From Sialis fuliginosa (taxonomy: Eukaryota; Arthropoda; Insecta; Megaloptera; Sialidae): 64,000 bases of DNA. The notes under the pieces are model-generated. The model did not search any database and was not told the DNA's origin. It was given only the letters and a program-made list of their open reading frames with translations. The stretch's first letter is position 1; every line of letters starts with the position of its first letter. Of this stretch, positions 15,301-23,628 are shown one piece after another. Both the position numbers and the translations under genes were made by a program. The stretch lies in assembly GCA_961205875.1 (NCBI GenBank), contig OY540822.1, forward strand, positions 16,742,501 through 16,806,500. The letters are read 5' to 3'.

Positions 15301-15937
15301 AATATGTATGTTATGTTATGTTATGTTAGAAGCGCCTCGGTCAGGTAACTGAAATGAAACTGTATTAAATTAAGTAAAGGGGGTGGTCATTTTAAAGTCG
15401 GTAGTCGTGGGGATGGGGATGGGGATGGGGATGGGGTGTTACCACGCTCGGGGAAGGTGCCCTCTCCCAAGAGAGCGGCCCTGTATGAAGCAAGCGTGTC
15501 CCGTGGGATAAAACGGGTGCAACACCACCTCTGAATAGATGTGATGGAAATCTACAATTCTCGAGAAACTTACTCACAAGTACTTTTTATTTAATATTAT
15601 TTTGTGTATGATAGAAACAATGTTTGACTTCTGGATATAAGTTAAGTCTTAATGCAACAATTATTTGACTGATGTCAATATTGTTGTAAGGTACATAACA
15701 TATTAGGGAAGTTTACTTTATACGCAGCAAGTTTAAAACTTAAAAATGCTCTTCGTAGATCGTTTATATGTATGTTATAAGATTAAGTGCTATGATACTA
15801 TGATACCTCTATGTGATATGTGATTTTATACATGTTAGGTAACATATATTTTTCATTACGATTCATGACAATTTGTAATTTTGTTTATTTGACTTACTTT
15901 TCAATGATCTTGGGTTGGCTTGTTTTCTCCTAGACAT
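1..15937 (-). CDS. Oaz: ZNF423/ZNF521-family (Oaz) multi-C2H2 zinc-finger transcription factor, 5' part, eight exons, runs off window
   Basis: Joined exons (minus strand order): 15937-15898, 13759-13694, 13616-13551, 12946-12872, 1163-970, 900-758, 694-424, 351-1. All junctions are GT-AG and the frame stays open for 402 codons. The start reads [13 protein letters not shown], the N-terminal motif shared by ZNF423/521, FOG, SALL and BCL11 proteins, which in that family recruits the NuRD complex through RBBP4. C2H2 fingers follow at about residues 129-149, 157-177, 185-205, 213-233, 271-292 and 319-341, and a seventh begins near the left edge. Finger text such as [25 protein letters not shown] and [15 protein letters not shown] matches the first fingers of ZNF423/521, whose fly homologue is Oaz, a nuclear DNA-binding regulator. 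Vertebrate family members have about 30 fingers, so most of the gene lies left of the window. Family assignment is strong from recalled motifs; the one-to-one orthologue is inferred. Confidence 0.9.
424..694 (-). CDS. Oaz: Oaz exon 7: zinc fingers 3 (end), 4 and 5 (part), Gln-Pro linker
   Basis: This exon completes finger 3 (H201, H205), carries finger 4 (C213, C216, H229, H233), then a QPQPQPQP linker encoded by a GGCTGT-type DNA repeat near 542-565, and the cysteine half of finger 5 (C271, C274). It ends in phase 0 before GTATGA. A longer left extension would read into the intron. Confidence 0.92.
758..900 (-). CDS. Oaz: Oaz exon 6: zinc fingers 2 and 3 (part)
   Basis: Between a TTTCAG acceptor and a GTATGT donor, 143 nt encode the end of finger 1, finger 2 (C157, C160, H173, H177) and the cysteine half of finger 3 (C185, C188). 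[20 protein letters not shown] is nearly the vertebrate family sequence. The exon ends in phase 2 inside the serine of the SRSDH motif. Confidence 0.93.
970..1163 (-). CDS. Oaz: Oaz exon 5: linker and zinc finger 1
   Basis: The exon starts after a CATATAG acceptor in phase 1 (DVLGTDG...) and ends in phase 0 at HEQ before GTAATG. It holds a Ser/Thr/Pro-rich linker and finger 1 (C129, C132, H145, H149 in the assembled numbering; the last His is in exon 6). The segment [12 protein letters not shown] is close to the first finger of vertebrate ZNF423/521. Confidence 0.92.
6691..6717. repeat. (TAGGA)n microsatellite
   Basis: About five perfect tandem copies of a GGATA pentamer in the long Oaz intron. 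Confidence 0.9.
8975..8997. repeat. (TA)n microsatellite
   Basis: About eleven TA dinucleotides just left of an AT-to-GC composition change. Confidence 0.9.
9150..9400. other. GC-rich intronic insert, unclassified
   Basis: A GC-rich block (GGTGGGCCCC, GCGGACCCCAG, a G run near 9325) stands out in an AT-rich intron and is followed by a CTT microsatellite. It resembles retrotransposon-derived sequence in composition only; I see no terminal repeats, reverse transcriptase motif or target duplication. An open frame at 8945-9259 runs into it but looks fortuitous. Confidence 0.35.
9451..9489. repeat. (CTT)n microsatellite
   Basis: Roughly twelve TTC/CTT units with one CAT interruption near the left end. 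Confidence 0.93.
9836..9960 (-). mobile_element. Helitron relic related to the Helitrons at 31844 and 37192
   Basis: Read on the minus strand, the segment ends with a GC palindrome (GCCGCGGGC) a few bases before CTAG and then T, the classic Helitron 3' end. Inside, the minus strand contains TTCATAGGTAC, CTCTGGCCAGGTTATAGGC and TACGTTA, which are shared with 31955-32010. It is much shorter between these blocks and its 3' end than the full-length copies. I could not place its 5' end. Confidence 0.65.
10040..10340. other. Mid-GC intronic insert, unclassified
   Basis: The composition rises sharply (GCGCGCGGTTG, CACCGCGAAGGG, CGGACGAGCCG). A stretch near 10308-10322 resembles a tRNA B box, but no convincing A box or cloverleaf is found, so a SINE is only a guess. 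Confidence 0.25.
11440..11660. other. GC-richer intronic insert, unclassified
   Basis: A block with TATGGGCCCTAGGAGGGCC and CTGGGGTCAC-type sequence lies in AT-rich intron. No terminal repeats or coding motif were recognised. It is probably a fragment of a transposable element. Confidence 0.25.
11748..11769. repeat. (ACAAT)n microsatellite
   Basis: About four tandem ACAAT pentamers. Confidence 0.85.
12872..12946 (-). CDS. Oaz: Oaz exon 4: 75-nt phase 1-1 linker exon
   Basis: Acceptor CCTTTCAG and donor GTTAGT bound a 75-nt exon reading [14 protein letters not shown] followed by a Ser/Asp-rich tail that ends DSIDSG. Phase 1 at both ends keeps the frame from exon 3 and into exon 5. No known domain is visible; it probably lies in the disordered region before the fingers. 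The 11.7 kb intron follows. Confidence 0.78.
13150..13500. other. GC-rich insert in Oaz intron 3
   Basis: The 604-bp intron between exons 4 and 3 contains a GC-rich run (CAGCGGCCTTCCCGCCGCC, GACGGGGCCGCC) unlike its surroundings, so it is probably an inserted element. No termini were recognised. Just left of it, at about 13114-13131, GTTCGC and GCGAAC form a small hairpin. Confidence 0.35.
13551..13616 (-). CDS. Oaz: Oaz exon 3: 66-nt phase 1-1 acidic exon (duplicate of exon 2)
   Basis: Acceptor TTTTGCAG and donor GTAAGT bound a 66-nt exon, again phase 1 at both ends. It encodes VSSLIDES through QVKIEENDG. About 10 of 23 residues are identical to exon 2 and most other differences are conservative. 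VKIE fits the SUMO-acceptor consensus (hydrophobic-K-x-E), and exon 2 has MKSE at the same place; modification is only a possibility. Confidence 0.82.
13694..13759 (-). CDS. Oaz: Oaz exon 2: 66-nt phase 1-1 acidic exon (duplicate of exon 3)
   Basis: Acceptor TTTACAG and donor GTATAC bound a 66-nt exon with phase 1 at both ends. The peptide is acidic and serine-rich, beginning ITSLLEES and ending QMKSEENEG. It aligns without gaps to exon 3, which has the same length and phase and is separated from it by a 77-bp intron. Its phase symmetry means that skipping it would keep the frame. Confidence 0.82.
13760..15897 (-). other. Oaz intron 1 (2.1 kb) with two GC-rich inserts
   Basis: The intron lies between the start-codon exon and exon 2. 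It holds GC-rich unclassified blocks at about 14860-15070 and 15370-15560, the second containing a GGGATG hexamer repeat (15408-15436), and a TTATG pentamer run near 15307-15329. No third copy of the exon 2/3 type was recognised in it. Confidence 0.6.
15408..15436. repeat. (GGGATG)n hexamer repeat
   Basis: About four and a half tandem copies of GGGGAT; G-rich on the plus strand. Confidence 0.9.
15898..15937 (-). CDS. Oaz: Oaz exon 1: start codon and NuRD-recruitment motif
   Basis: Forty nucleotides encode 13 residues, [13 protein letters not shown], plus the first base of a phase-1 codon, followed by a strong GTAAGT donor. The RRKQ N-terminus is the signature that made the family recognisable. 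The start is fixed by the motif, which must be N-terminal. A 2138-bp intron follows, so the NuRD-binding peptide is an exon of its own. Confidence 0.92.
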
Positions 15938-16330
15938 TTTTCAATAAAAACTTAACACATTTTAACATAAAATGAATTTCAACAGAGGATCCTGTTTCCC
16001 AAATGTAATATTTTTAACAGGATAACAAAACGAAAACTATAAATAACAAACAACTGCACACACTTTTATATTATATATGTATGTTACAATAAAGTATCAC
16101 ACATCACATATGTTAATATTATTGTTGAAGGATTATTGCACAAGGATTTTTGAAAGCACATGTAGTTTCCCGCGGTTTTTTTATTTTGAAATTTAGCGAC
16201 AGATTGTGAAAGTGAACAGTGCTGTATCCGGTCACATGCCCAGTCGGACACGTTGTGAGTCGGAAAACTGGAAACTACCCCGCATGTCTCATCCCCTATT
16301 TAAAATCCCACCGTATGCGCAGAATCCGCT
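15938..16330 (-). promoter_or_regulatory. Probable 5'UTR/promoter region of Oaz
   Basis: The sequence immediately upstream of the Oaz start codon. GC content rises between about 16165 and 16320, as is common around insect promoters, and TTTCCCGC (16166-16173) matches the E2F consensus. No TATA box or initiator can be assigned with confidence, and a non-coding upstream exon cannot be excluded. Confidence 0.35.
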
Positions 16331-16671
16331 GTATTTTATATCCCTTCTCTTCTATTGTATCATACTAACATACAATATATATTGTGTTGACATACTGTTA
16401 ACTTTAAACTTTTCAATATTTTCCTTATTTTATAATTAAATCAAATACCCATAGTACAGTACAACACTATACAATACATAAGTAAATATTATATTTATTA
16501 TGTAGGTAATAATATTATTATTGTGTCTTACATACATGTTTATATTAAGTGAAATTATGCATAACATATATGATGAGAAAATAATGTTTAATTTGTGCAA
16601 CTTGTTTGCGTTTACTCTTAAAAAACTATTAAATCGTAGCCGATATTCGTGCATTGAAATGTAGATACTTG

Positions 16672-17875
16672 CATGGGCGTAGCCAGGATTTTGTTTAGGG
16701 GGGGGCAAAAATTTTTTTTTTGAAACCGATTGGTCGGCGTGTTTTGCCTAGGACCCCGAGGTAATGAGAGAGGGGTGAGCAAAAAAGCTCTCACATTATT
16801 ATGGTAACCTTACCTAAAAAGTTTTATAAAAATTATTTTTAATAAAAATATTTCAATGGGCCTCAAATTTTTGACGTCTGGGACCTCAAAATGTGTAAGA
16901 ACGGCTCTGACAAATGGCCATTAATGTAAACAAAATTTGGTAAATCCTTTTTTTCTTAAATTAAATTCTATCGTTTCGTTGCAACTTGGAACTTTGGCTC
17001 GTGAAAATCCGTGATTTTTATTAACTTAATTTTTTGGTGTGTTCTTGATTATTATCAAGGAATTGTAAAAGATAGGTGCGCAAAAATTAACAATGAAAAG
17101 TCATTATTTTTTTCATTTCTTCTTTTATTTTCGCCACATGTTTTTCAATCAATTAAATTTATATGTACATTGTACATATGTGCATATCTTTTTGAAGTCA
17201 AAATCCTCTACAAAAATGTACTCTACGTTGCTATTTTGGTGTTTTTTTTTATTTATAATTTTTTTATTTAATGTAAAAAACCGATCTAATTTGAATTGAT
17301 AATATACATGTATAGTTGAAATATCAAAAAAACTTTTTTTTTGTATAAAAAGGATAAAAAGGCAATGACATGAATAGTTTACCCGCTATAACAAGAGATT
17401 GCAATAAAAAAAAACAATGATATTTAAATTTTCGAATCTAAAAATGTCAATATTTAGCCAATGAATTGATTCATTTGTTACTCTTAGTTCACGAGCTAGG
17501 GGGAGGGGCAAGCGTCCCCGGTTGCCCATGCCTGACTACGACCATGCTTTTGTGGGTAGTTATTTTAACACAAAACACAGTTTTCACTGTTGTCAATACT
17601 GCGACCTTTTGCCTTTAGGTATTTTTATTTTATTTTTAATTTTCCCTGATATTTTAGTTTACATGTAAAAATAAAAGATTGTGATTAAAAAAACTTTGAT
17701 ATTTGATTTTCTGGATCCAAAATATAAATTTACGTTCTAAAATCCAATAAACATCATAGAAGTTTAGAAATATCCCTGTTTGGATAATAATACTGATTTA
17801 CTTATTACTTTTTGTCCACAAGCTAGGGGGGGGCAAGCGCCCCCCCCCCCCTGCCCCACCCTGGCTACGCCCATG
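16672..17875. mobile_element. Non-autonomous hAT-type element, 1204 bp, perfect 8-bp TSD
   Basis: The element begins CATGGGCGTAGCCAGG and ends with its reverse complement CCTGGCTACGCCCATG. GATACTTG stands directly on both sides (16664-16671 and 17876-17883), an exact 8-bp target-site duplication, as made by hAT transposases. There is no transposase frame, so it is non-autonomous. A second, diverged copy of the right terminal region lies inside at about 17490-17550 (AGCTAGGGGGAGGGGC, then TGCCCATGCCTGACTACG), so the 3' part appears duplicated. Long G or C runs lie inside both ends. Confidence 0.88.
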
Positions 17876-17883
17876 GATACTTG

Positions 17884-19725
17884 TTACTGTACCTACGAGT
17901 ACAAAACTATACAAAACTGTATTATGTATTTAATATTAACGTAAATATTTGTTATTTTCTATATAATATATTGATTGATATTATGTATCACGCAATTTTC
18001 TATAAATACATATATAATAATAATAATATTCTTTATTTAAGAAATTCTACAAAGTACATTCAACAAGTATCTACAACAAAATTCAGCTATATTATAGTGT
18101 GGATTTTCTTCCAAGTATTCTTTTAGTTTCTTTTTCAATATTTCAACTGGTATATATGTAAATACTTTTGACATAATCGAAAACACACGATAGAAATATT
18201 AACAAAGATAAGAAAATAACTTATTATATAAAAAATTAATGTTAATTATTATTAATATAATTTTTAATCACTTCACTTCATGGATACACTACACGTACAT
18301 GTATAAGAAAGTTGTGTAAATATTTTTATTTTAATATGATATAGGTAATTGTTTATACATTTGATATTGCGATATATAAACATTTACAAAAAAATTCTTA
18401 GTTATTGCGAAAGTTTAAAACAAAATGTTTTGATTTTTTTCGAAAACAAAAAAATCATTAGCGTAGCATTTTTCCATCAACCTCACCTTAACCTAATTGT
18501 AATTAAAAATACATATACTCTGCTATCATAACTATTGTAGTAAGTAAGTACATATTAGACAGAAATAGAAAGTTTTGTGATATTCTTTCATTTCTTTTTA
18601 TTTTATATAAATGACATTAACATGCATGTTGCATTTTTTTTCAACGAAGTGATGTCACATACAGAGTTTTATTGTTTACCCCTTCTTTAATCATATTTGA
18701 CGGACGGAATGAAAACTTAGATACTACTGAAAATTAATTCAGTTTTAGTTGATTTTTTATAGTGTGCAGTGATCATAATTCTTGTGAGAATTTTGAAAAT
18801 TATATAGATAAGTAAGTATTATTTAGGTTTATTATTTTTGTAAACAACAAAAAACAGTGTTTATTTATTTTAATTAAAAATATAATATTAAGGATAATAG
18901 AAAATTGAATTTTCATGATTGTAATCGGATTTATGATTTCCATCGAAACTGATTGTTGAAATAACATGAATGAAAGGTGAAAATGGTTATCCCCGTCATA
19001 ATTGTTGATAATAATAATAATTATTATAGTATTGACAAAAGAAAATGCAAAACAGTTGAATTGTTTATAATACATATTAGATGTTATTTGATATTTGAAC
19101 TTATTTATTGACTGAAATAAATGACTAATCTTAATTGAATTAATCTATTTTTTTTATAAACGGATATTATTGTTTTGATATAGCATTATTTATTTAAGCT
19201 AAATGATGAAATACTTTCTCTGAAAATGACTTTTATTACATAGGATTGAGTATATGTATATGTTATGTGTATGTAGGTATTTATTCCGTAACTAACAACT
19301 ATTTGGGAGTGTTCCTAAATAGTATTGCAAATATTTGTATGTATGTATAATTAATGACATTTATATTATAAAACGAAGTGATTTAAACTATGAACCTGCC
19401 ATGTTTTTGGGTATCTTTCGTAATATAATAAATACCTACAATACAATACATTACATATTACCTATATAACCTTTTGAATTAAGTATTTTTATTTCCGGGT
19501 ATATCTGTGTTATATTTTTTTTGTCAACGCTAGAAACATTTGAATAAATAAACAATGTTTTTTTTTTATATATTATATAAATAAGAGTGCGATTATTTAT
19601 ATATGTATATTATGTATGTACCTATGTTATGTTAATAATGATTTTGATGTTGACTGTGTCAAACTAGTCTTAGAAAGTAGTTTTATTTAATTTGTAATTT
19701 ACACTTATCTACAGAACGACTGGTA
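17884..19725. other. AT-rich intergenic region, nothing recognised
   Basis: Between the hAT-type element and the CRAL-TRIO gene I see AT-rich DNA with simple-sequence tracts (AAT, TATG) and fortuitous open frames at 17881-18126, 18349-18531 and 18800-19075. A CTACAG acceptor just before 19709 suggests that a non-coding 5' exon of the CRAL-TRIO gene may lie here. Confidence 0.5.
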
Positions 19726-19936
19726 ATGACATCAAGCTGCGTAATAATGACTTACCCAAAAATAAATAACGACAAACAGAAGGACATAGAAGATGAAGAT
19801 TCGAAAAAAGTACAAGATATTGCTAAAAAAGTAGCTAAAATAGAACTCAGGGAAGACCAAATGACTAAAGAACAGATGCTAGTGCAGTTTAAACAATGGC
19901 TAAAACAAAATAGAGACGTTGAAAATTGTAGAACAG
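19726..19936 (+). CDS. CRAL-TRIO gene exon 1
   Basis: Starts MTSSCVIMTYPK and ends in phase 1 at the GTAATA donor (CRT|). A second in-frame ATG lies seven codons on. CTACAG immediately upstream could be an acceptor for a preceding non-coding exon. Confidence 0.8.
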
Positions 19937-22000
19937 GTAATAATTATACCTGCTCAGCATTTACAATTAATACAATACAAAACACTGACAATTTACATAA
20001 AAATAATTTATGTGGTATATAAATTGTCAACAATAATAAAAATATATTTATTAAACCAGTATTTGGATTTTATATGTAGTTACCTATAATATATCCTGTA
20101 TAATATATCGTACCTATATGTTACTATACCTACTCAAAATAATATAATAAATATATTAACTTGTTATTTTAATTATTACTACTTACTACTTCTCACTGTT
20201 ATAAATAATTATTTTAGATGACAGTTTCCTGCTAAGATTTCTTCGTGTAAAAAAATTCAGTTTACCAATGGCCCAACAAATGTTACTAAAATATTTAAAT
20301 TTAAGGAAAACATTCATGCATATGTCTTTTAAACTTGATTTCCTTGATTCAAGAATGATGGAGCTTATTAACGATGGGTAAGAATTACATACACATAACA
20401 TATGATAATACATACATACATAATTGAATTGTTAATTCTTATTTTATACTTAATATCATTAACATTTAACACAAAGAAATACCTTTCATTTCGTTTTATG
20501 TTTTGTTATATACATATGTAGGTACATACACAAGGTTTTTAATAATAGGTATTATATTATTTATTGTTTCAATATCATTAATTACTTGCATCTAACGATC
20601 AAAATTGATAAAAGTGGGATTTATTATTGTAGTATAAAATACGTATCTAATTAAAAATAAAAAATAAATTGAAAATGTACATGTAAATAATCGAATATGC
20701 ATAGTGAATTGAACGTAATTTATTTATTTAGACAACATTATTAAGTACAATATTTACAAACATACATAATAACCTTTAAACGGTTATTATACATATGTAT
20801 GTATGTATGTTTGTTACATACTGTAGTGAAGGTCGTTTAAAGACTACTTAAACTTAAACTTAAATACAATACTATACTATACTATACTATACTATTGATA
20901 ATTGTGTGTACCTGACCTACCTAACATATATTCTATTTGATTTAAAACATACATTACATATCATTACAGGTACATGTTCACATCTCCAATTAGAGATTCA
21001 AATGGACGAAGAGTCGTTATAGCCATTGCAAGTAAGTATGTTACACATATTCGATATACCTAACTTTTTATATATTGTACATATGTATATATATGTATAT
21101 GTACAATATATAGGTATATTTTATTTTTAGAAAACTTCAATCCGCAGCGTTTCACATGTGACGACATGGCCAGAATTCATATGATCACATATGAAACATT
21201 ATTAGATGACGAATCTACGCAAATTCTTGGTTTCACGCATATCGGCGATGTTTCTCAGGCACCTACTTCTCTAATTACCTTGTGGAGCCCTACGGAATTT
21301 GCGACACTGTTAAAATGGGGAGAGGTAACATACTGACAATCAGTACTGACTACAAAAAGAAATGATTGTATTTTTAGCTACACAAATTAAACTGTTTATA
21401 TTTTATTTTTAGCAATCGTACCCAATGAGACATAAAGAAATACATATTTTAAATTTACCATCGGCAGTACGATATGTATTTGATTTTGCATTATCGAGAT
21501 TCAGTGAAAAAATGAAAGATAGAATAATTGTAAGTATAATAATTGTAATGTGTTATAATATATGTACATAACATATGTACATACTCGAGACGTAGCTAGC
21601 GCCTCCTTACAAATAATAAATTCAAGACAAGTCATGTCAATTTTCGAGTTAGTCAATACTTTTTTAGCCTCACTTTTTATTAATGAAAATAGCATGTATT
21701 ATGATAATGATTATGTTATAAATTAATTGAATGCTTTCACAGCTTCATAGTGAACTAAATGAACTTCATAAGAGAGTAGACCCCCAAGTATTACCAAAAG
21801 AATATGGGGGGAAAATACCAATGTCAGAAATGCTGGAAGCTTGGAAAAAAGAGCTTGTAACTAAAAGAGAGAAGCTTCTAGCTCTAGATGAAATGAAGTT
21901 ATTGAGTGACAGAGGAATTATTCGCAGACGGTCACCTCATGCAGCTCAAAATGGCGTATTGGATATCCCAGGCAGTTTTAGAAAATTACAAGTAGATTAA
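19726..22000 (+). CDS. CRAL-TRIO domain lipid-binding/transfer protein (clavesin / alpha-TTP-like), six exons, 333 aa
   Basis: Exons 19726-19936, 20218-20377, 20970-21031, 21131-21324, 21413-21529 and 21743-22000 join through GT-AG introns into 333 codons plus TAA. Residues about 71-100 (DDSFLLRFLRVKKFSL) form the CRAL-TRIO N-terminal helical region. The SEC14-like lipid pocket covers about 125-285, including NGRRVVIAIA, the segment HILNLPSAVRYVFDF and the family ending LHKRVDPQVLPKEYGG. Such proteins carry hydrophobic ligands (retinoids, tocopherol, phosphoinositides) between membranes in the cytosol; the ligand here cannot be read from sequence. The first 70 residues are charged and contain a KxxxxLxxFKQWL-type helix typical of the family. 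An ATG at 19747 is an alternative start. It is convergent with nothing obvious and unrelated to Oaz. Confidence 0.92.
20218..20377 (+). CDS. CRAL-TRIO gene exon 2 (CRAL-TRIO-N)
   Basis: ATTTTAG acceptor to GTAAGA donor, phase 1 to phase 2. It encodes DDSFLLRFLRVKKFSLPMAQ and the following helix, the diagnostic N-terminal part of the fold. Confidence 0.93.
20868..20895. repeat. (ACTAT)n microsatellite
   Basis: Five tandem ACTAT pentamers in the intron before CRAL-TRIO exon 3. Confidence 0.9.
20970..21031 (+). CDS. CRAL-TRIO gene exon 3
   Basis: A 62-nt exon (ATTACAG acceptor, GTAAGT donor), phase 2 to phase 1, encoding GYMFTSPIRDSNGRRVVIAIA, the first strand of the SEC14-like sheet. Confidence 0.9.
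21071..21110. repeat. Intronic inverted repeat
   Basis: Arms TATATTGTACATAT (21071-21084) and ATATGTACAATATA (21097-21110) are exact reverse complements with a 12-base loop, in the 99-bp intron between exons 3 and 4. Confidence 0.8.
21131..21324 (+). CDS. CRAL-TRIO gene exon 4
   Basis: TTTTTAG acceptor to GTAACA donor, phase 1 to phase 0. It encodes KNFNPQRFTCDD through LLKWGE, the centre of the lipid pocket including the segment ILGFTHIGDVS, where many relatives have a D-x-x-G motif. Confidence 0.92.
21413..21529 (+). CDS. CRAL-TRIO gene exon 5
   Basis: A 117-nt exon in phase 0 at both ends encoding QSYPMRHKEIHILNLPSAVR through MKDRII, the strand and helix forming the gate of the pocket. 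Confidence 0.92.
21743..22000 (+). CDS. CRAL-TRIO gene exon 6 and stop
   Basis: TTTCACAG acceptor. It encodes LHSELNELHKRVDPQVLPKE, the YGG family ending and a charged C-terminal tail of about 55 residues, ending at TAA. The stop is followed by an AATTT pentamer run. Confidence 0.93.
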   Translation, partial: LHSELNELHKRVDPQVLPKEYGGKIPMSEMLEAWKKELVTKREKLLALDEMKLLSDRGIIRRRSPHAAQNGVLDIPGSFRKLQVD

Positions 22001-22022
22001 TTTAATTTAATTTAATTTAAAT
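21996..22022. repeat. (AATTT)n run across the CRAL-TRIO stop codon
   Basis: TTAAT/TTAATTT pentamers begin at the stop codon and continue into the 3'UTR. Confidence 0.8.
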
Positions 22023-22062
22023 TAATTTGTATGTGTGCAGATGTTTTTGTGGGTTTTTCTCT

Positions 22063-22068
22063 AATAAA
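22063..22068 (+). promoter_or_regulatory. Polyadenylation signal of the CRAL-TRIO gene
   Basis: A canonical AATAAA lies 63 bases after the stop codon, followed within 30 bases by a TG/T-rich stretch. Confidence 0.75.
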
Positions 22069-22542
22069 CGTATTTACATTGTATGTTTACCTAATTGTTA
22101 ATTTTAAGTACCTATAATAAATACCTACTAATAAATATACCCTAATAACATGCACAATATTAATAAATTAAAACTAATTGTAAGCCAACAGTTACCTATG
22201 TACCTAAACTAGTTTTATAATTTTCACAGGTAAATGTCTATTTTTCCTCGACTATTAGGTTTAATCAAGGATTATTTAATCCAATCGGGTTTTAAGAATA
22301 GGTATTACATTTGATTTATTTAATTCAAATGAAAATAATACTTTGCTATTTAAAATTGAGACATTATTATAAACGTTTTATTGGCTTCCTCCAAATACAC
22401 GCTGTATACCGGGCGTTTATTATTACACATGTGTAGGTTTTTATGCGCACTTTACGCGGTTTGACCGATTCCATTTCAGTTAAACATCCAAATTACATAC
22501 CATACATATATGTTATATGTTATATGTTAGGTAATTGAAAAT

Positions 22543-22852
22543 CTAACCGGCAAATGTCCAGAGTCTCGCTGTATCAACAGATTTTACATCAAACGCAGTT
22601 AGAGATTGACAACTCTCACTCACGGACGACATATTATTATGTATGATAGCCCACTTGACTTGCTCACTACATAGTAGAATGATGATATTATATCGAGACA
22701 ACACTGAAACAAAACTAGAACAGAGCGTAAACAACTTATTACAATCGCAACAAAAAAATGTATTTACCTTGGGTGTTTTCTTCACGCGGGCGCGGGTGTA
22801 TTCTTTCGTACGGTTCCACAGTTGCGTTTAAAAGCCGGTCATTCTCGTAGTC
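22543..22852 (-). other. Exon-like sequence, unassigned
   Basis: On the minus strand, 22852-22768 has a TGTTTTCAG acceptor, an 85-nt open frame (DYENDRLLNATVEPYERIHP...) and a GTAAAT donor. Further along, 22632-22545 reads MSSVSESCQSLTAF and ends TFAG before TAG, with a possible CG|GTTAGA donor. The translations look more protein-like than the surrounding DNA and GC content is raised. I do not recognise a family and cannot join the pieces into a gene. They may be exons of a broken host gene or part of a transposon. Confidence 0.3.
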
Positions 22853-23061
22853 CTGAAAACAGCAGAACAATTTTTTGCATGCTTGTCAAACGTTAAAAAA
22901 ATATTATCTATAAAATAAATGTGAATACTAATTGAATTACTTTAGAGTTAAGTCAAAAATCGTATTAAAATATATTTATCAAAGATGATGAAACACTAAT
23001 TGAGTAATTAATTGTTAATTGAAATGAAATAGATTAGTAAATTTTAAAATACGCGCCCTAG

Positions 23062-23133
23062 TGTCGCCATCTAGTGTATGTTGTATCAACTATAAGTACA
23101 TATAGTTCATACAATATACACTAGATGGCGCCA
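23062..23133. repeat. Palindrome with 33-bp arms carrying two CTCF-like motifs
   Basis: Arms 23062-23094 and 23101-23133 match at 30 of 33 positions with a 6-base loop. The right arm contains CACTAGATGGCGCC and the left arm its mirror GTCGCCATCTAGTG, close to the CTCF core consensus (CCASYAGRKGGCRC). The motifs point away from each other. The palindrome could be the remains of a terminal-inverted-repeat element instead. Confidence 0.75.
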
Positions 23134-23159
23134 AGATAGCCGAGACGTCAGAACAATAT

Positions 23160-23220
23160 CGCGAATATGGCTGACGACGCTATGCTTGGACACAGAATAA
23201 TAAATGTGACGTTCTATTAA
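23160..23220 (+). other. Short open frame just right of the palindrome, unassigned
   Basis: ATGGCTGACGACGCTATG at 23167 opens a 17-codon frame, MADDAMLGHRIINVTFY, then stop. MADDA is a plausible protein start, but no donor site or continuation is evident. It could be the first exon of a broken gene or chance. Confidence 0.15.
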
Positions 23221-23308
23221 ATTTATATTGAATACACTTGAACTGAGGATTAATAGACATTTGTAGTGCTTGTGTTATAAACTAGTGTTTGTGATTAAAT
23301 GTATTTTA

Positions 23309-23367
23309 TGTTGTCCAGTGCAAAATCTCTCTGCGGGCCGCCGTTTACGTGTTAATGGGCCTTTAAT
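23309..23367 (+). repeat. Single 59-bp fragment of the 121-bp satellite
   Basis: TGTTGTCCAGTGCAAAATCT and the following bases through TTAATGGGC match the satellite of 44353-64000 with one mismatch near the right end. It is in the same orientation as the array and about 21 kb from it. The rest of the monomer is absent on both sides. Confidence 0.93.
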
Positions 23368-23628
23368 CATTATTTTCAACAGGATGTTCTTTAATATAGC
23401 GCACAAGAATATTCCTAACACATCCAGCAGAATCAGTAATTTTTATATTATCAATTCTACATATTGGGAGCATTCAGCAAATCTACCCCCACCAACTCTG
23501 GTTAACCAAAATGGTGGAAATAGGGAAGAACAGCTGTGAGAACTGTCACTTTGGATATTTTGTATTAGCAAAATGAGTATTGAAATGATTTTTGGTAAAC
23601 TGTGTTATTTATGTCACAAATATTTTAG

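Noticed and set aside
16206-16439. 77-codon open frame in the Oaz upstream region
   Set aside because: It becomes low-complexity hydrophobic AT-driven sequence and has no homologue I recognise; more likely promoter or 5'UTR.
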